Source of the DNA: Neolewinella xylanilytica
GTDB lineage: Bacteria; Bacteroidota; Bacteroidia; Chitinophagales; Saprospiraceae
Direction: 5' to 3'
Assembly: GCF_002934605.1 (NCBI RefSeq)
Contig: NZ_PTJC01000005.1
Span: forward strand, 1 to 64,000
Length of the DNA stretch: 64,000 nt
The notes under the pieces were generated by a model, which ran no database searches, was not told the DNA's origin, and saw nothing but the letters and a program-made list of their open reading frames with translations. The position numbers and the translations under genes were made by a program. Positions 48,665 through 57,752 of the stretch are shown piece by piece (the stretch's first letter is position 1; each line of letters begins with the position of its first letter).

Positions 48665-51313
48665 TTAGAATTCAAACTCGATGGTGTCGCCCGGTTTGAT
48701 GCCGTCTTCGGACTTACCGTTCTGGCCGGCCTTGGCCGACCCTTTATTCCCGGTGGCGGATCCGTCCTTCGGAAGATAGGGTTCATTCATCTCCTTGATG
48801 GAGATCAGCTTGCCGTCGTGCAGTCGGTTACCGAGCGATTTCCAACCCTTTACGTCGATGAATTCGGCGAGCTTCTCGGTGGCCTCCTTCTTGTCCCGCT
48901 TGTCCCGCCAGACGTAGGCGATTTCCGGCTCGGGGTGAACGGTGGCCAAGTAAAGTTTGCTCTGCCGGTGGTCGGTGATAAAACTGAAAGCCTGACCGGG
49001 CGAGCTGGTTTCGATGTTGAAGCGTTTGACAAGGGTTACGCCCCGCTCCCCTTCGAAGTACACGGCACTGACGACCATGTCGTCCTGGTATTTGCCGATG
49101 TAGTACAGGTTCTTCGGATCGTAGCGCCGGGTGAGGTCGAGTTCCTCCCGTTCGTAACTGCCGTCCTTGTAGAGGGTCAGCAGCAGATCGCCGGTGTCGA
49201 AGCCGCCGAGGAATTGCCCCCGCTCGTCGAGGTTGAGGCGACCGCTTACTTCGTCCATCCACACCTTCATCGCGCCCAGGGTGCTTTTGCCCACCTCCTT
49301 GAGGGTGACCTTCCGGACGGGGTAGCGGGTCATGATGTTGCCCGACGCGCTCCGGCTCTTGATCGCCAGGTCGGAGAAGTCGAAATCGAAGTTTTTCTGC
49401 CTGGCCTTGGACGACTGGCTGAGCTGGGCGGTGATAATCTCGGCTTCGCCGTTGGGGTTGGCACTGAAGTACAGGAGCTTCGACCCTTTGGTATCCTTCG
49501 TCAGGTTGTACTCCCGGTCGCGGGTGATGGCCGTGACGTTGAACCGCTTGGCCATGGCTCGGCCGGTTTTCCCGTCGAGGTAGACCAGGTTGTAGGTGGT
49601 CCGCTCGTCCCCCTTTTTCCACACGTTAACGTGGATAATGTCCTTGCCCACGAAGGTTTTATCATCGATGCGGGTGACGGTCATCACGCCATCGCGGCGA
49701 AATACGATGATATCGTCCACGTCCGAGCAGTCGCAGACGAACTCTTCCTTCTTGAGTCCCTGACCTACGAAGCCTTCTTTGCGATCCACGTAAAGCTTGG
49801 TGTTGTTGGCCGCCACCGCGGCGACCTCCACTTTCTCGAAGGTGGACAGCTGGGTTTTGCGCTCCCTACCCTTCCCGTATTTATCGAGCAGCCCCTGGTA
49901 CCAGCTGATGGCGTATTCGGTCAGGTGCTCGAGGTCGTGGCGGACCTGCTTCAGTTCCTCCTCCAGCTTGGCCATCATTTCGTCGGCCTTGAAGCTGTTG
50001 TACTTCGAGATCCGTTTGATCCGGATTTCCGTCAGTCGGGTAATGTCTTCCTCGCTGATCTGCCGGATAAGCAGTAGCCGGTTATCGTTCTTTTTAGCCG
50101 CGTCACCGGGTTCGCGGACGTACTTTTTCAATCCGGCGAAAATGAGATCGATCACTTCCTCGAAGCTTTCGGCTTCCTCGATGTCACGGTAGATGCGCTT
50201 TTCGATGAAGATCTTCTCCAGGCTGGCGAAGTGGATCTTTTCGGTCAGTTCTCCCTCCCGGATTTTCAGTTCCTGCCGCAGGAGGTCCTTGGTCTGCTCG
50301 GTATTAAACTGGAGAATATCCTCGACGCTGACGAAATGGGGCTTGTCGCCCTCGATGATCACGCAGGCATTGGGGGAGACGGACAGCTCACAGTTGGTGA
50401 AGGCGTAGAGGGCGTCGATGGTGACGTCCGGACTGATGCCCGGCGCCAGTTCGATGAGCAGCTCGACTTCGGCGGCGGTATTGTCGGTGACCTTTTTGAT
50501 CTTGATCTTCCCCTTGTCGTTGGCCTTGATGATGCTGTCGATCAGGGTCTGGGTCGTCATGCCGTAGGGGATCTCCTTGATGGCGATGAACTTATTGTCG
50601 ATCTTTTCGATGGTCGCCCGGATTTTGACCCGGCCGCCGCGCTTTCCCTGTTGGTAGTCGGTGACGTCGATGGTTCCGCCGGTGGGGAAGTCGGGGTAGA
50701 TCTTCACCTTCTTCCCCTCCAGGATCTTGATGCTGGCCTTGCACAGCTCGATGAAGTTGTGGGGTAGAATCTTGGTACTCAGGCCTACCGCGATCCCCTC
50801 CGCCCCCTGGGCCAGCAGCATGGGGAACTTCATGGGCAGGTTGACGGGCTCCCGCTTGCGGCCGTCGTAGCTGAGCTGCCACTCGGTGGTCTGGGGATTG
50901 AAGACGACCTCCAGCGCGAACTTGGTCAGCCGGGCTTCGATGTAGCGGCTGGCGGCGGCCGAATCGCCGGTCAGGGTATTCCCCCAGTTGCCCTGGGGGT
51001 CGATCATCAGTTCCTTTTGCCCCAGGTTCACCAAAGCATCGCCGATGGCGGCGTCGCCGTGGGGGTGGTACTGCATGGTCTGTCCGATCACGTTCGCCAC
51101 TTTGTGGTAGCGGCCGTCGTCCATTTCCTTCAGGGCGTGGAGGATGCGGCGCTGCACGGGCTTGAGCCCGTCCTCGATGGCGGGTACCGCCCGCTCCAGG
51201 ATGACGTAGCTGGCGTAGTCGAGGAAGTAGTCCTCGTACATCCCCTTCAGTCCGGGAGCGTCCCCGTCCGTCTCTATTCCGTGTTGATTTTGCATCTGCT
51301 GTTCTTCACTCAA
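48665..51313 (-). CDS. parC: DNA topoisomerase IV subunit A
   Basis: The protein has 882 residues. It cuts and rejoins DNA to separate daughter chromosomes. The breakage-reunion domain (about 25-470) shows 'ERAVPAIEDGLKPVQRRILH', 'QYHPHGDAAIG' and the catalytic Tyr in 'AAASRYIEARL'. The C-terminal beta-pinwheel (about 500-840) has no obvious GyrA-box, which favours topoisomerase IV over gyrase. The extreme C-terminus (about 845-882) is an unstructured Gly/Lys/Asp-rich tail. The partner ParE gene is not adjacent in this window. Confidence 0.92.
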   Translation of the reverse strand: MSEEQQMQNQHGIETDGDAPGLKGMYEDYFLDYASYVILERAVPAIEDGLKPVQRRILHALKEMDDGRYHKVANVIGQTMQYHPHGDAAIGDALVNLGQKELMIDPQGNWGNTLTGDSAAASRYIEARLTKFALEVVFNPQTTEWQLSYDGRKREPVNLPMKFPMLLAQGAEGIAVGLSTKILPHNFIELCKASIKILEGKKVKIYPDFPTGGTIDVTDYQQGKRGGRVKIRATIEKIDNKFIAIKEIPYGMTTQTLIDSIIKANDKGKIKIKKVTDNTAAEVELLIELAPGISPDVTIDALYAFTNCELSVSPNACVIIEGDKPHFVSVEDILQFNTEQTKDLLRQELKIREGELTEKIHFASLEKIFIEKRIYRDIEEAESFEEVIDLIFAGLKKYVREPGDAAKKNDNRLLLIRQISEEDITRLTEIRIKRISKYNSFKADEMMAKLEEELKQVRHDLEHLTEYAISWYQGLLDKYGKGRERKTQLSTFEKVEVAAVAANNTKLYVDRKEGFVGQGLKKEEFVCDCSDVDDIIVFRRDGVMTVTRIDDKTFVGKDIIHVNVWKKGDERTTYNLVYLDGKTGRAMAKRFNVTAITRDREYNLTKDTKGSKLLYFSANPNGEAEIITAQLSQSSKARQKNFDFDFSDLAIKSRSASGNIMTRYPVRKVTLKEVGKSTLGAMKVWMDEVSGRLNLDERGQFLGGFDTGDLLLTLYKDGSYEREELDLTRRYDPKNLYYIGKYQDDMVVSAVYFEGERGVTLVKRFNIETSSPGQAFSFITDHRQSKLYLATVHPEPEIAYVWRDKRDKKEATEKLAEFIDVKGWKSLGNRLHDGKLISIKEMNEPYLPKDGSATGNKGSAKAGQNGKSEDGIKPGDTIEFEF

Positions 51314-51836
51314 AAACCCGGCCGGTTATCGACTTTGGCGGGTTCCTGCGCCCCGTCGCCCAATGTCGCTAACTAACCGCGCACGAAGATACGTAATTTC
51401 GGTTTACTAACAAAATGTTTGAAATATAGCTAGTCGTCCGCCGAGCTTGGCTCGTCGGCCGACGGGTCGATGGTTACCCCCACGCTCGCAGGTCCCGCTC
51501 CCGCGTCACGGCACCTTCCGAGGTGCTGGGTTTACCCGAGCGACAAGCATAGGACCCCGGAGGGTCCGCAGGACCTGCGAGGGTCCGGAAGGAACAGTAA
51601 ATATCAACCGACTCGGTTCGGCGGACGACCTCCGCTACGCTGCGGGTGGCACCTTCGTACTTTGTCTTTTGTCCTTCAAACATGGTACTTCACCCCCCGA
51701 CCCGGTTCGGCGGACGACCTCCACCACGCTGCGGTCGGCACCTTCGTACTTTGACTTTTGTCCTTCAAACATGGTACTTCACCCCCCGACCCGGTTCGTC
51801 GGACGACCTCCGCTACGCTGCGGTCGGCCGACGAAC
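51314..51836. other. 523-bp intergenic region with tandem repeats
   Basis: The right half is an 89-bp tandem repeat ending in a long hairpin (see 51603-51837). The left half (51380-51600) contains related GGTCGGC/CGGCCGAC-rich fragments. Frames across it are periodic artefacts of the repeat. Confidence 0.6.
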
Positions 51837-51837
51837 C
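51603..51837. repeat. 89-bp tandem repeat, about 2.6 copies, ending in a hairpin
   Basis: The segment CGGTTCGGCGGACGACCTCC recurs with starts at 51614, 51703 and 51792 (period 89). Between the starts the sequence is nearly identical, including CTTCGTACTTTG and GTCCTTCAAACATGGTACTT. The last unit ends in an inverted repeat, GGTTCGTCGGACGAC (51793-51807) paired with 51823-51837 at 14 of 15 positions, that abuts the metalloprotease stop. It may serve as a transcription terminator. Confidence 0.75.
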
Positions 51838-54269
51838 TACTGCCCGATCGGCGATCCGTCCGGCAGGTCGGGCACTTCGGTGGGCTCGTAGTTGTCGGGG
51901 TTGGCGAGGAAGCTGCTGACCAGCTGACTGAGGTACAGCTCGTGAGCGGTCATCCCGGTCAGGCTTTCGTTCGGCTGTCGGTACCTGACGGCCTGCGACA
52001 GCGCCTCGGCGCTTACCGCTTCGCTGATCTCTTTGTTCGCCGCCAATCCGATCAGGTGGTGGACCAGGCGCCGTTCGACCATCTCGGCAATCTCCGAACG
52101 GTAATCCGAGCGGAAGTTGTCCCGGATAGCCCGAGAAATGGCACCTTGCACTTCATCCAGGTATTCTTTCAGACTGGGCAGCACGGAACCGTACATGGCC
52201 CGCTGCTCCACCACCCGGGCCAGCCGCTCGGGGTGCAGCAGGAAGGCGAGGGAGTTGTCGGCCGCCGACTGCGCCATGGCCATCGGATCCAGTCCGCCAC
52301 CGTTTTGGGTATTGAAAAGCTCGCGGTTGCGGTCGTAGCCCATGGCCGGGGGTGGGATCAGGGAGGCGAGGCGCTTCGGGATGACGAGGGTTTCGGGGGC
52401 CACCGTTCGTAGTAAGGCTTCCCGGGCGGCGCGCTGACGGTCCGGATCGGTGGGTGGATACGCCGGTTTCTCTCCCGCGATGCGCACGCCGTAATCGTAT
52501 TCGTAGCCGCCGATCATTTTGGCCACGGCCTCCACCTGGTAGCGGTGCATCAGGTAGACGGGCACCAGCACGCTTTCCAGTTCGGAGAGCGGCATTCCGA
52601 CGGGAATATTTTTCTCGCTAAAGTTTTCGAGGGCGACGGAGCGCAGGTTCAATAGCCGATCCATTTCCGCCACGGGGTCGCTCCCGTTGTCCCACAGGTG
52701 GCCCTGGGGCTGGCTGCTGCCCTGGGGGCGGGCGTCGGAGTCGCTGATGTAACGCAGTCCCATTTCCTCGTTTTCCGTAAGGATTTCCTGTAAGGCCTGT
52801 GCTTCATCCGTTCCGTCCGCAAAGTCGGTGTAGCCGTACATGATCGTCCGCTTATCCCACTCGCCAATGCCCGTGGCGTAAGCCTCGCTGAAGTCCATTT
52901 CACCGCCGTCGGTCAGGGTGACGTAGGGGGCGGGGTAATCCATTACGGAAGCGCGATCGTTCGTCGATGCCGCGAAGTTGTGGGCGAGCCCCAGGGTGTG
53001 GCCGACCTCGTGGGCGCTCAATTGCCGCAGCCGGGCGATGGCTAATTCTTCCAGCCGGGGATCGGGCGTCGTACCGTCCTCCCCGTAGGCTTCGATCATT
53101 CCCTGGGCGATCAGAAAATCCTGACGTACGCGCAGGCTACCGAGCAGTACGTGCCCCTTAATGATCTCGCCGGTGCGCGGGTCGGTGACCGAGCTGCCGT
53201 AGCTCCAGCCTCGGGTGCTGCGGTGCACCCAGTTGATGACGTTGTAGCGCACGTCGAGCGGGTCGGCGTCTTCCGGCAGTACCGCTACCCGGAAAGCATT
53301 AGTGTAGCCGGCGGCTTCGTAGGCCTGGTTCCACCAGCGGGCGCCCTCGAGCAGGGCGGTGCGTACGGGTTCCGGTGCGCCGCGATCCAGGTAGTAGGTG
53401 ATCGGTTCCACCGGCTCGCTCATCGCCGCGGAGGGATCTTTCTTTTGCAGGCGGTGGCGGGTGATGAACCGCTTCGTCAGGGGCTGATCGATGGGGGTGG
53501 CATAGTCCGCATAGCCGCGGGCGTAGTAGCCGGAGCGGGGGTCGTAGGCACGTGGCTCGTAGTCGTCGTCGGGCAGCTCTACGAAGCTGTGGTGCATCCG
53601 CAGCGTGAAACTTTCACTGTTGGGCGTCACGCTGCGCACGTTGCGGCCGGTGGGCTCTCCCGTGAAGGTGATGGTGGCTTCGAACTCGGTATTCTTGGGG
53701 AAGTTCTTGGTGTTTTCGGGGTACACCGCGCTGCGGTTAGCGTCTACTTTGTAGGTACCTTCCTTACCCCGCTTGAGGCGGGCGGCCACGCCGTGGGCAT
53801 CGCTGAGCAGCAAATCGGTGATGTCGATCAGGGCGCGGTCGTCGGTTTTCGCCACTACCTTGAAGCCTTCGAGGACCGACTGGGCGAAGGCCTCTTCGAC
53901 GCTCTCGGCTTCGGCGGGGTTATCCGATACTGCACGGTAGTCGAGGTTGCGTTGCTGCAGCATCACTTTCGGCCCGACGCGCCGGAAGAAAACGACGCGG
54001 GTGTCACCCAATTGGTTGCGGTCCAGGCCGATATCGTTGCTGCCGAGCCCGGCGGCCAGGCTGTTGACGTAGAGGAAATCCTCGTCCCAACGGTCGATCT
54101 CGAGGTACACTTTGCCTTCCTCGTCGCTCCAGTAGTAAGTGAAGAAGCCTTCCTGCTGCTCCATTTTCTCCGTTTTGTCGGCGATGGAGGGGGTGGCTTT
54201 CTTTTCGTCGGACTGGGCCGGAAGGACGAGGGGGAGCAGGCAAACGCTGAAAAGGAGGAGTAATCGCAT
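51837..54269 (-). CDS. Zinc-dependent metalloprotease (DUF5117/DUF4953 type)
   Basis: The protein has 810 residues with a signal peptide (RLLLLFSVCLLPLVLPAQ). An N-terminal beta-rich part (about 35-230, DUF5117-like, 'GFFTYYWSDEEGKVYLEIDRW') precedes a metzincin catalytic domain. The zinc motif is 'SAHEVGHTLGLAHNFAAS' (HExxHxxGxxH complete), with a Met in 'ASVMDYPAPY' that fits the Met-turn. A long C-terminal region (DUF4953-like) follows. The family is a common secreted protease in Bacteroidota and probably digests extracellular protein. The C-terminal 'PDLPDGSPIGQ' shows no T9SS domain. Confidence 0.9.
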   Translation of the reverse strand: MRLLLLFSVCLLPLVLPAQSDEKKATPSIADKTEKMEQQEGFFTYYWSDEEGKVYLEIDRWDEDFLYVNSLAAGLGSNDIGLDRNQLGDTRVVFFRRVGPKVMLQQRNLDYRAVSDNPAEAESVEEAFAQSVLEGFKVVAKTDDRALIDITDLLLSDAHGVAARLKRGKEGTYKVDANRSAVYPENTKNFPKNTEFEATITFTGEPTGRNVRSVTPNSESFTLRMHHSFVELPDDDYEPRAYDPRSGYYARGYADYATPIDQPLTKRFITRHRLQKKDPSAAMSEPVEPITYYLDRGAPEPVRTALLEGARWWNQAYEAAGYTNAFRVAVLPEDADPLDVRYNVINWVHRSTRGWSYGSSVTDPRTGEIIKGHVLLGSLRVRQDFLIAQGMIEAYGEDGTTPDPRLEELAIARLRQLSAHEVGHTLGLAHNFAASTNDRASVMDYPAPYVTLTDGGEMDFSEAYATGIGEWDKRTIMYGYTDFADGTDEAQALQEILTENEEMGLRYISDSDARPQGSSQPQGHLWDNGSDPVAEMDRLLNLRSVALENFSEKNIPVGMPLSELESVLVPVYLMHRYQVEAVAKMIGGYEYDYGVRIAGEKPAYPPTDPDRQRAAREALLRTVAPETLVIPKRLASLIPPPAMGYDRNRELFNTQNGGGLDPMAMAQSAADNSLAFLLHPERLARVVEQRAMYGSVLPSLKEYLDEVQGAISRAIRDNFRSDYRSEIAEMVERRLVHHLIGLAANKEISEAVSAEALSQAVRYRQPNESLTGMTAHELYLSQLVSSFLANPDNYEPTEVPDLPDGSPIGQ

Positions 54270-54846
54270 GCGGGGTGGCTTTTGTGGGGGGCAGTTAGGC
54301 GCTTGCTTGGATTCTCCTCACCGGTCTGCAAATGGCCTATTTGCACCCTGTTGTCGTTACCCGACGCGGTAGATAGCGCTGCTATCCCCCGCGTCGGGTG
54401 CCTAAACAGGTCGCGAATTGCCTCATTTTCGACCAGGTTCGGAAAACCCAAACAAGCGCTAAGATTCACCAAGATAATAAGCGTTCACCTGCCAATTACC
54501 GCCGCCCGCCTCAACCGGAGCTTTTCGCCCAATGAAAAAGGCCGCCGGAACACCGACGGCCCATAAGCGTGATCACTGAATTGAACACTAGTTCTTTCGA
54601 AACCGGACGGTAGGGACCGCCCTATTCAGCCAGGTTATCCCCTTGTGGCGTGCCATTCCAAATTCGCCGGTGAACGAGCGGATGGGTAATGGCCGAGATG
54701 ACGTCGTCGCCAGCCGAACCGACCGTACTTTCTTCGGCACGGGTGACTCCCGTTCCATTGGTGGTGGTACGGATAACCCGGCCGCTGCCGGTCCCGTGAT
54801 AGTGAAGTCACCCGCTTCAGGGGTATGCACCAACCGTTCGTACCGG
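54270..54846. other. 577-bp intergenic region with one intrinsic terminator
   Basis: It contains the terminator at 54535-54561. A minus-strand frame at 54588-54896 overlaps the 3' end of the TIG-domain gene in another frame and resembles no protein. Nothing else recognised. Confidence 0.5.
54535..54561 (-). terminator. Intrinsic terminator of the second glycan locus
   Basis: On the minus strand GGCCGTCGG-TGTT-CCGGCGGCC forms a 9-bp stem (one G-T pair) followed by TTTTT. It lies 286 bp downstream of the stop of the TIG-domain gene, the last gene of the locus. Confidence 0.75.
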
Positions 54847-56409
54847 CTACTGAAAGCCAACGTAGTCGATGTACACATCACCGGCCAATTGGTCAAACTC
54901 CTGCAGGATTATCATATTCCAGGTGTTATCGGTACCCGACGTAGCGTTCAGCTCGCTGATGGCCAGGGAGTACGGAGTCCATTCCCCCTCCACCACGCTG
55001 ATGGTAGCTCCCGGGTCGTTTGCACTGTCATTGATCTTAACCATCACCTGGCCGTCGTTTGATCCCGGGCCGCCGTACACGTAGAATACCAGATTGGTGT
55101 AGCCTGAGACATCCAATGGCGTACCGTTACCGATCTGAATGCCTTCCCAGGCGCCACCGGCCGAGTTAAACAAAACCTTCAGGGAGGAGGAGCCGTCGAA
55201 GACCTGCTCGTCGCTGGCAGCATCTACCTGTACCCATCCCCAGTTCTCCCAACCGTTTTGGAAATTATCGTTGAAGATGGTCAGGACCAATGGAAGAGGA
55301 CCTTCCCCCGGCAATTCCAGGGTAGTAGCCAAATTCACCACATAGCCATGAATCGTGATAAATTTCATGAAGCCGGAGATAGCACCTTCGGGCACTATGA
55401 CCCCTATCTCCGTAGCCGACTGGCTTACGAATTCCGTAACGGGTTCCGCCACGCCGGGAAATACCAGGCTTCCCACCAGGTCCAGGTCAGTGCCGGTAAT
55501 GGTGAGTTCTTCGCCCACGGGAACCGGTGTGGGAGCAAGCGAAGTTTCCGCGGGAAGTATGATCGTGATCGGCTCCTCTACAGCAACCTCGACGTCGGAA
55601 TAGGCCACCAGGGTGATCTGCCCGTCTACCGCCGTAGCGGGAACATGCACTACCAGAGAAGTTTCGTCGGACCCGGATACAAAGTCCTGCCGCGCAACCA
55701 CCGTGTCACCGGGAAAGATGATCTCTTTGACAAGATCCAGATCAGTACCCGTAATGGTAATCTCCTCCGTATGGCGTACTGCTTGGGGCGTGACGGAGGT
55801 GACGGCCGGAAGCGTCACGACCAGGCTTTCCTCGGTCTCTACGGTCATTGGCTCGAAGCCGCCCCCCTGAAACACCAGCCGACCCGTACTGGCTTCCTGG
55901 GGAACCGTTACCACGATTTCGGTCTGCGTCTGACTGACAAAATCCTCCACCGTCAGATTATTACTGAAAGTGATGGATTCTATCCAGTTCAGAAAATTAC
56001 CGGTAATGGTGATATCTGAACCCGGCCGGGCTTCGTCGGTGACGTCCGTGATGGAGTAGGTTACCGAAAAATTCAGTTGTGTCTTGGATTCGATCACCTC
56101 GTCATCGGTATGCAGTTTAATCGTTCCGGTTTCCGCGGTCGGCGGTACGATCACCATAAAACGGTTGTCTTCCCGCATCAGGAACTCGCTTTCCGGGACC
56201 CTTTCCGCCGGAGCGAATTCTACCGCGTTGACGCGCATCAAATTTTCACCGATGATTAGAACCGAGTCTCCGTGCATCACTCCCGAAGGACCGAAGCTGA
56301 TCAACGTCGTCTCCGTACTCTGCATCACGTCGTCGTCCTCACACGACAGTATTCCCGTCAGGGTCAGGGTGATGATCGCCAGAAGAAATAGGTTGCTTGG
56401 TTTAGACAT
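54847..56409 (-). CDS. Multi-TIG-domain lipoprotein with C-terminal CBM-like jelly roll
   Basis: From ATG at 56409 the protein has 520 residues. Lipobox ILSC near residue 23 ('LAIITLTLTGILSC') predicts a surface lipoprotein. Four IPT/TIG immunoglobulin-like repeats follow (about 30-355), each marked by 'ITITGTDLDL', 'TITGNFLNWIESITFSNN' or similar. The last 150 residues form a beta-jelly-roll like carbohydrate-binding modules: 'DGSSSLKVLFNSAGGAWEG', 'YTNLVFYVYGGPG', 'YSLAISELNATSG', 'GDVYIDYVGF'. It is last in the locus SusC-SusD-SGBP-TIG and is probably a surface glycan-binding protein like SusE/F or SGBP. Confidence 0.85.
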   Translation of the reverse strand: MSKPSNLFLLAIITLTLTGILSCEDDDVMQSTETTLISFGPSGVMHGDSVLIIGENLMRVNAVEFAPAERVPESEFLMREDNRFMVIVPPTAETGTIKLHTDDEVIESKTQLNFSVTYSITDVTDEARPGSDITITGNFLNWIESITFSNNLTVEDFVSQTQTEIVVTVPQEASTGRLVFQGGGFEPMTVETEESLVVTLPAVTSVTPQAVRHTEEITITGTDLDLVKEIIFPGDTVVARQDFVSGSDETSLVVHVPATAVDGQITLVAYSDVEVAVEEPITIILPAETSLAPTPVPVGEELTITGTDLDLVGSLVFPGVAEPVTEFVSQSATEIGVIVPEGAISGFMKFITIHGYVVNLATTLELPGEGPLPLVLTIFNDNFQNGWENWGWVQVDAASDEQVFDGSSSLKVLFNSAGGAWEGIQIGNGTPLDVSGYTNLVFYVYGGPGSNDGQVMVKINDSANDPGATISVVEGEWTPYSLAISELNATSGTDNTWNMIILQEFDQLAGDVYIDYVGFQ

Positions 56410-56564
56410 AGCGCTTTGAGCTTCGATTGAAGAGGATTGCCTTTTGCACCACACCCTGTGGCGGATCGAAAAGCAATTGTATTATGGTTGGTCGTGGGGT
56501 AACCGGAAATGGAGCGAATAGCCGTTGCCGGATGCAGGCCGGTCGGTAATCGCCGACCGGAGAT

Positions 56565-57734
56565 TTAGTCCAGTGTTTTGGGTACGACGCGGAAATTGTC
56601 GAAGGAGATATCAGCATCCAACGCATTTCCGCCAAAAATGAGAATGCGGGTCCAGTATCCCTCGTCTAGCACTACGGGGGTCACCCCCTGATCGGAATAG
56701 GCGCTAAATACCTGTTCCAGGGGAATCGCGACCGTCTCCCATTCTCCCTGGCTATCGTAGGGTGGCTGCCAGAAGTAAGCTTCATTGACTTCGGATGGCA
56801 GGCCGAAATTGAAGCGAACGATATTATTATTGTATGGCTTGACGGTATTTACCTCGAATTTCAGGTAGTAGTCCCGGGGGTTCTGAATGGCATCATCCGG
56901 AAAATTACGGGATACTTCTCCCACGGCATCCGCTGCGCCACCGGCAACTTCGGTCCACTCCCACGCTCCGATCATTTTATTTACCCGGATGTAGTTACCG
57001 CTGATCGATGCGGGGTCACCGGGACCCACTTCGGAGGGTTCAACAACGTAGTCAACGTTCCACCATCCCGTAAAGGGATCGCTGCTCAGGATGATGTTCC
57101 GATCGTCGCGGAACCAGAAGTCGGATTCGGTGGTACCGAAGTTAGTGGAAACGGTGATCGGCCCGGCCTGTGCGCCTTCGGGTACGACTACCCGGAGTGT
57201 CTGACCGTCCGCCGTCGTCATAGGCAGCACCTCCCCTTCCAGGCCACCCGAAAAGGTAACGGTGATGGGTTCGTAGAAGTAGTTGCCGTAGATAGTGGCT
57301 ACTTCACCAGCGAAAACGTATTCGGATTTCATCGAATTGACTTCGGGCTCGGATATGTCTACCTCGAAGGCGTAGGTTAGGTTATTCCCGTCGGCAAATT
57401 CGAGTCGAATCTGATTCGTCACCTCCGTAGGCACGTCACTGGGTACGGAAACGAGAATAGATTGGTCGGTGACGTAGACGGGGTTGAGGTCCGCCATAAG
57501 GTCGTTGAACCATATTTCTACGGTGCCGCCCAGGTTATTTCCGATGATGGCGATCAGGCTACCCTGAAAGGCGGATACCAGCAGCGAATCCGACAATTCA
57601 GGGGTAGTCACCCGTACGTAATCGATACTGGGTCGACCTCCGTCGACCAAATCGTCTTTTTCGCAACTCAGGAAAACGGCAACTAGCAAAAAGGCAGCTG
57701 CTAAAATTAGGGTCCTATTAGGGAAGAACTTCAT
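56565..57734 (-). CDS. Surface glycan-binding lipoprotein, SGBP-B-like (TIG repeats)
   Basis: The protein has 389 residues. Lipobox FLSC at about residue 24 ('AAAFLLVAVFLSC') predicts surface location. Two TIG/IPT-like domains (about 35-205, 'VSAFQGSLIAIIGNNLG', 'EYVFAGEVATIYGNYFYEPI') are followed by a C-terminal beta domain like the SGBP-B glycan-binding module ('NIILSSDPFTGWWNVDYVVE', 'GNYIRVNKMIGAWEWTEV', 'ISFDNFRVVP'). Trp-rich positions in that module could stack on sugar. It follows SusD by 18 bp and precedes the second TIG protein by 155 bp, in the usual order. Confidence 0.85.
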   Translation of the reverse strand: MKFFPNRTLILAAAFLLVAVFLSCEKDDLVDGGRPSIDYVRVTTPELSDSLLVSAFQGSLIAIIGNNLGGTVEIWFNDLMADLNPVYVTDQSILVSVPSDVPTEVTNQIRLEFADGNNLTYAFEVDISEPEVNSMKSEYVFAGEVATIYGNYFYEPITVTFSGGLEGEVLPMTTADGQTLRVVVPEGAQAGPITVSTNFGTTESDFWFRDDRNIILSSDPFTGWWNVDYVVEPSEVGPGDPASISGNYIRVNKMIGAWEWTEVAGGAADAVGEVSRNFPDDAIQNPRDYYLKFEVNTVKPYNNNIVRFNFGLPSEVNEAYFWQPPYDSQGEWETVAIPLEQVFSAYSDQGVTPVVLDEGYWTRILIFGGNALDADISFDNFRVVPKTLD

Positions 57735-57752
57735 GTTCTGATCTTTTGTCGC

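Noticed and set aside
48569-50077. 502-codon frame on the plus strand
   Set aside because: It lies antisense to the topoisomerase IV A gene, whose motifs are unmistakable.
54588-54896. 102-codon frame on the minus strand
   Set aside because: It overlaps the end of the TIG-domain gene in a different frame and resembles nothing known; composition alone explains it.
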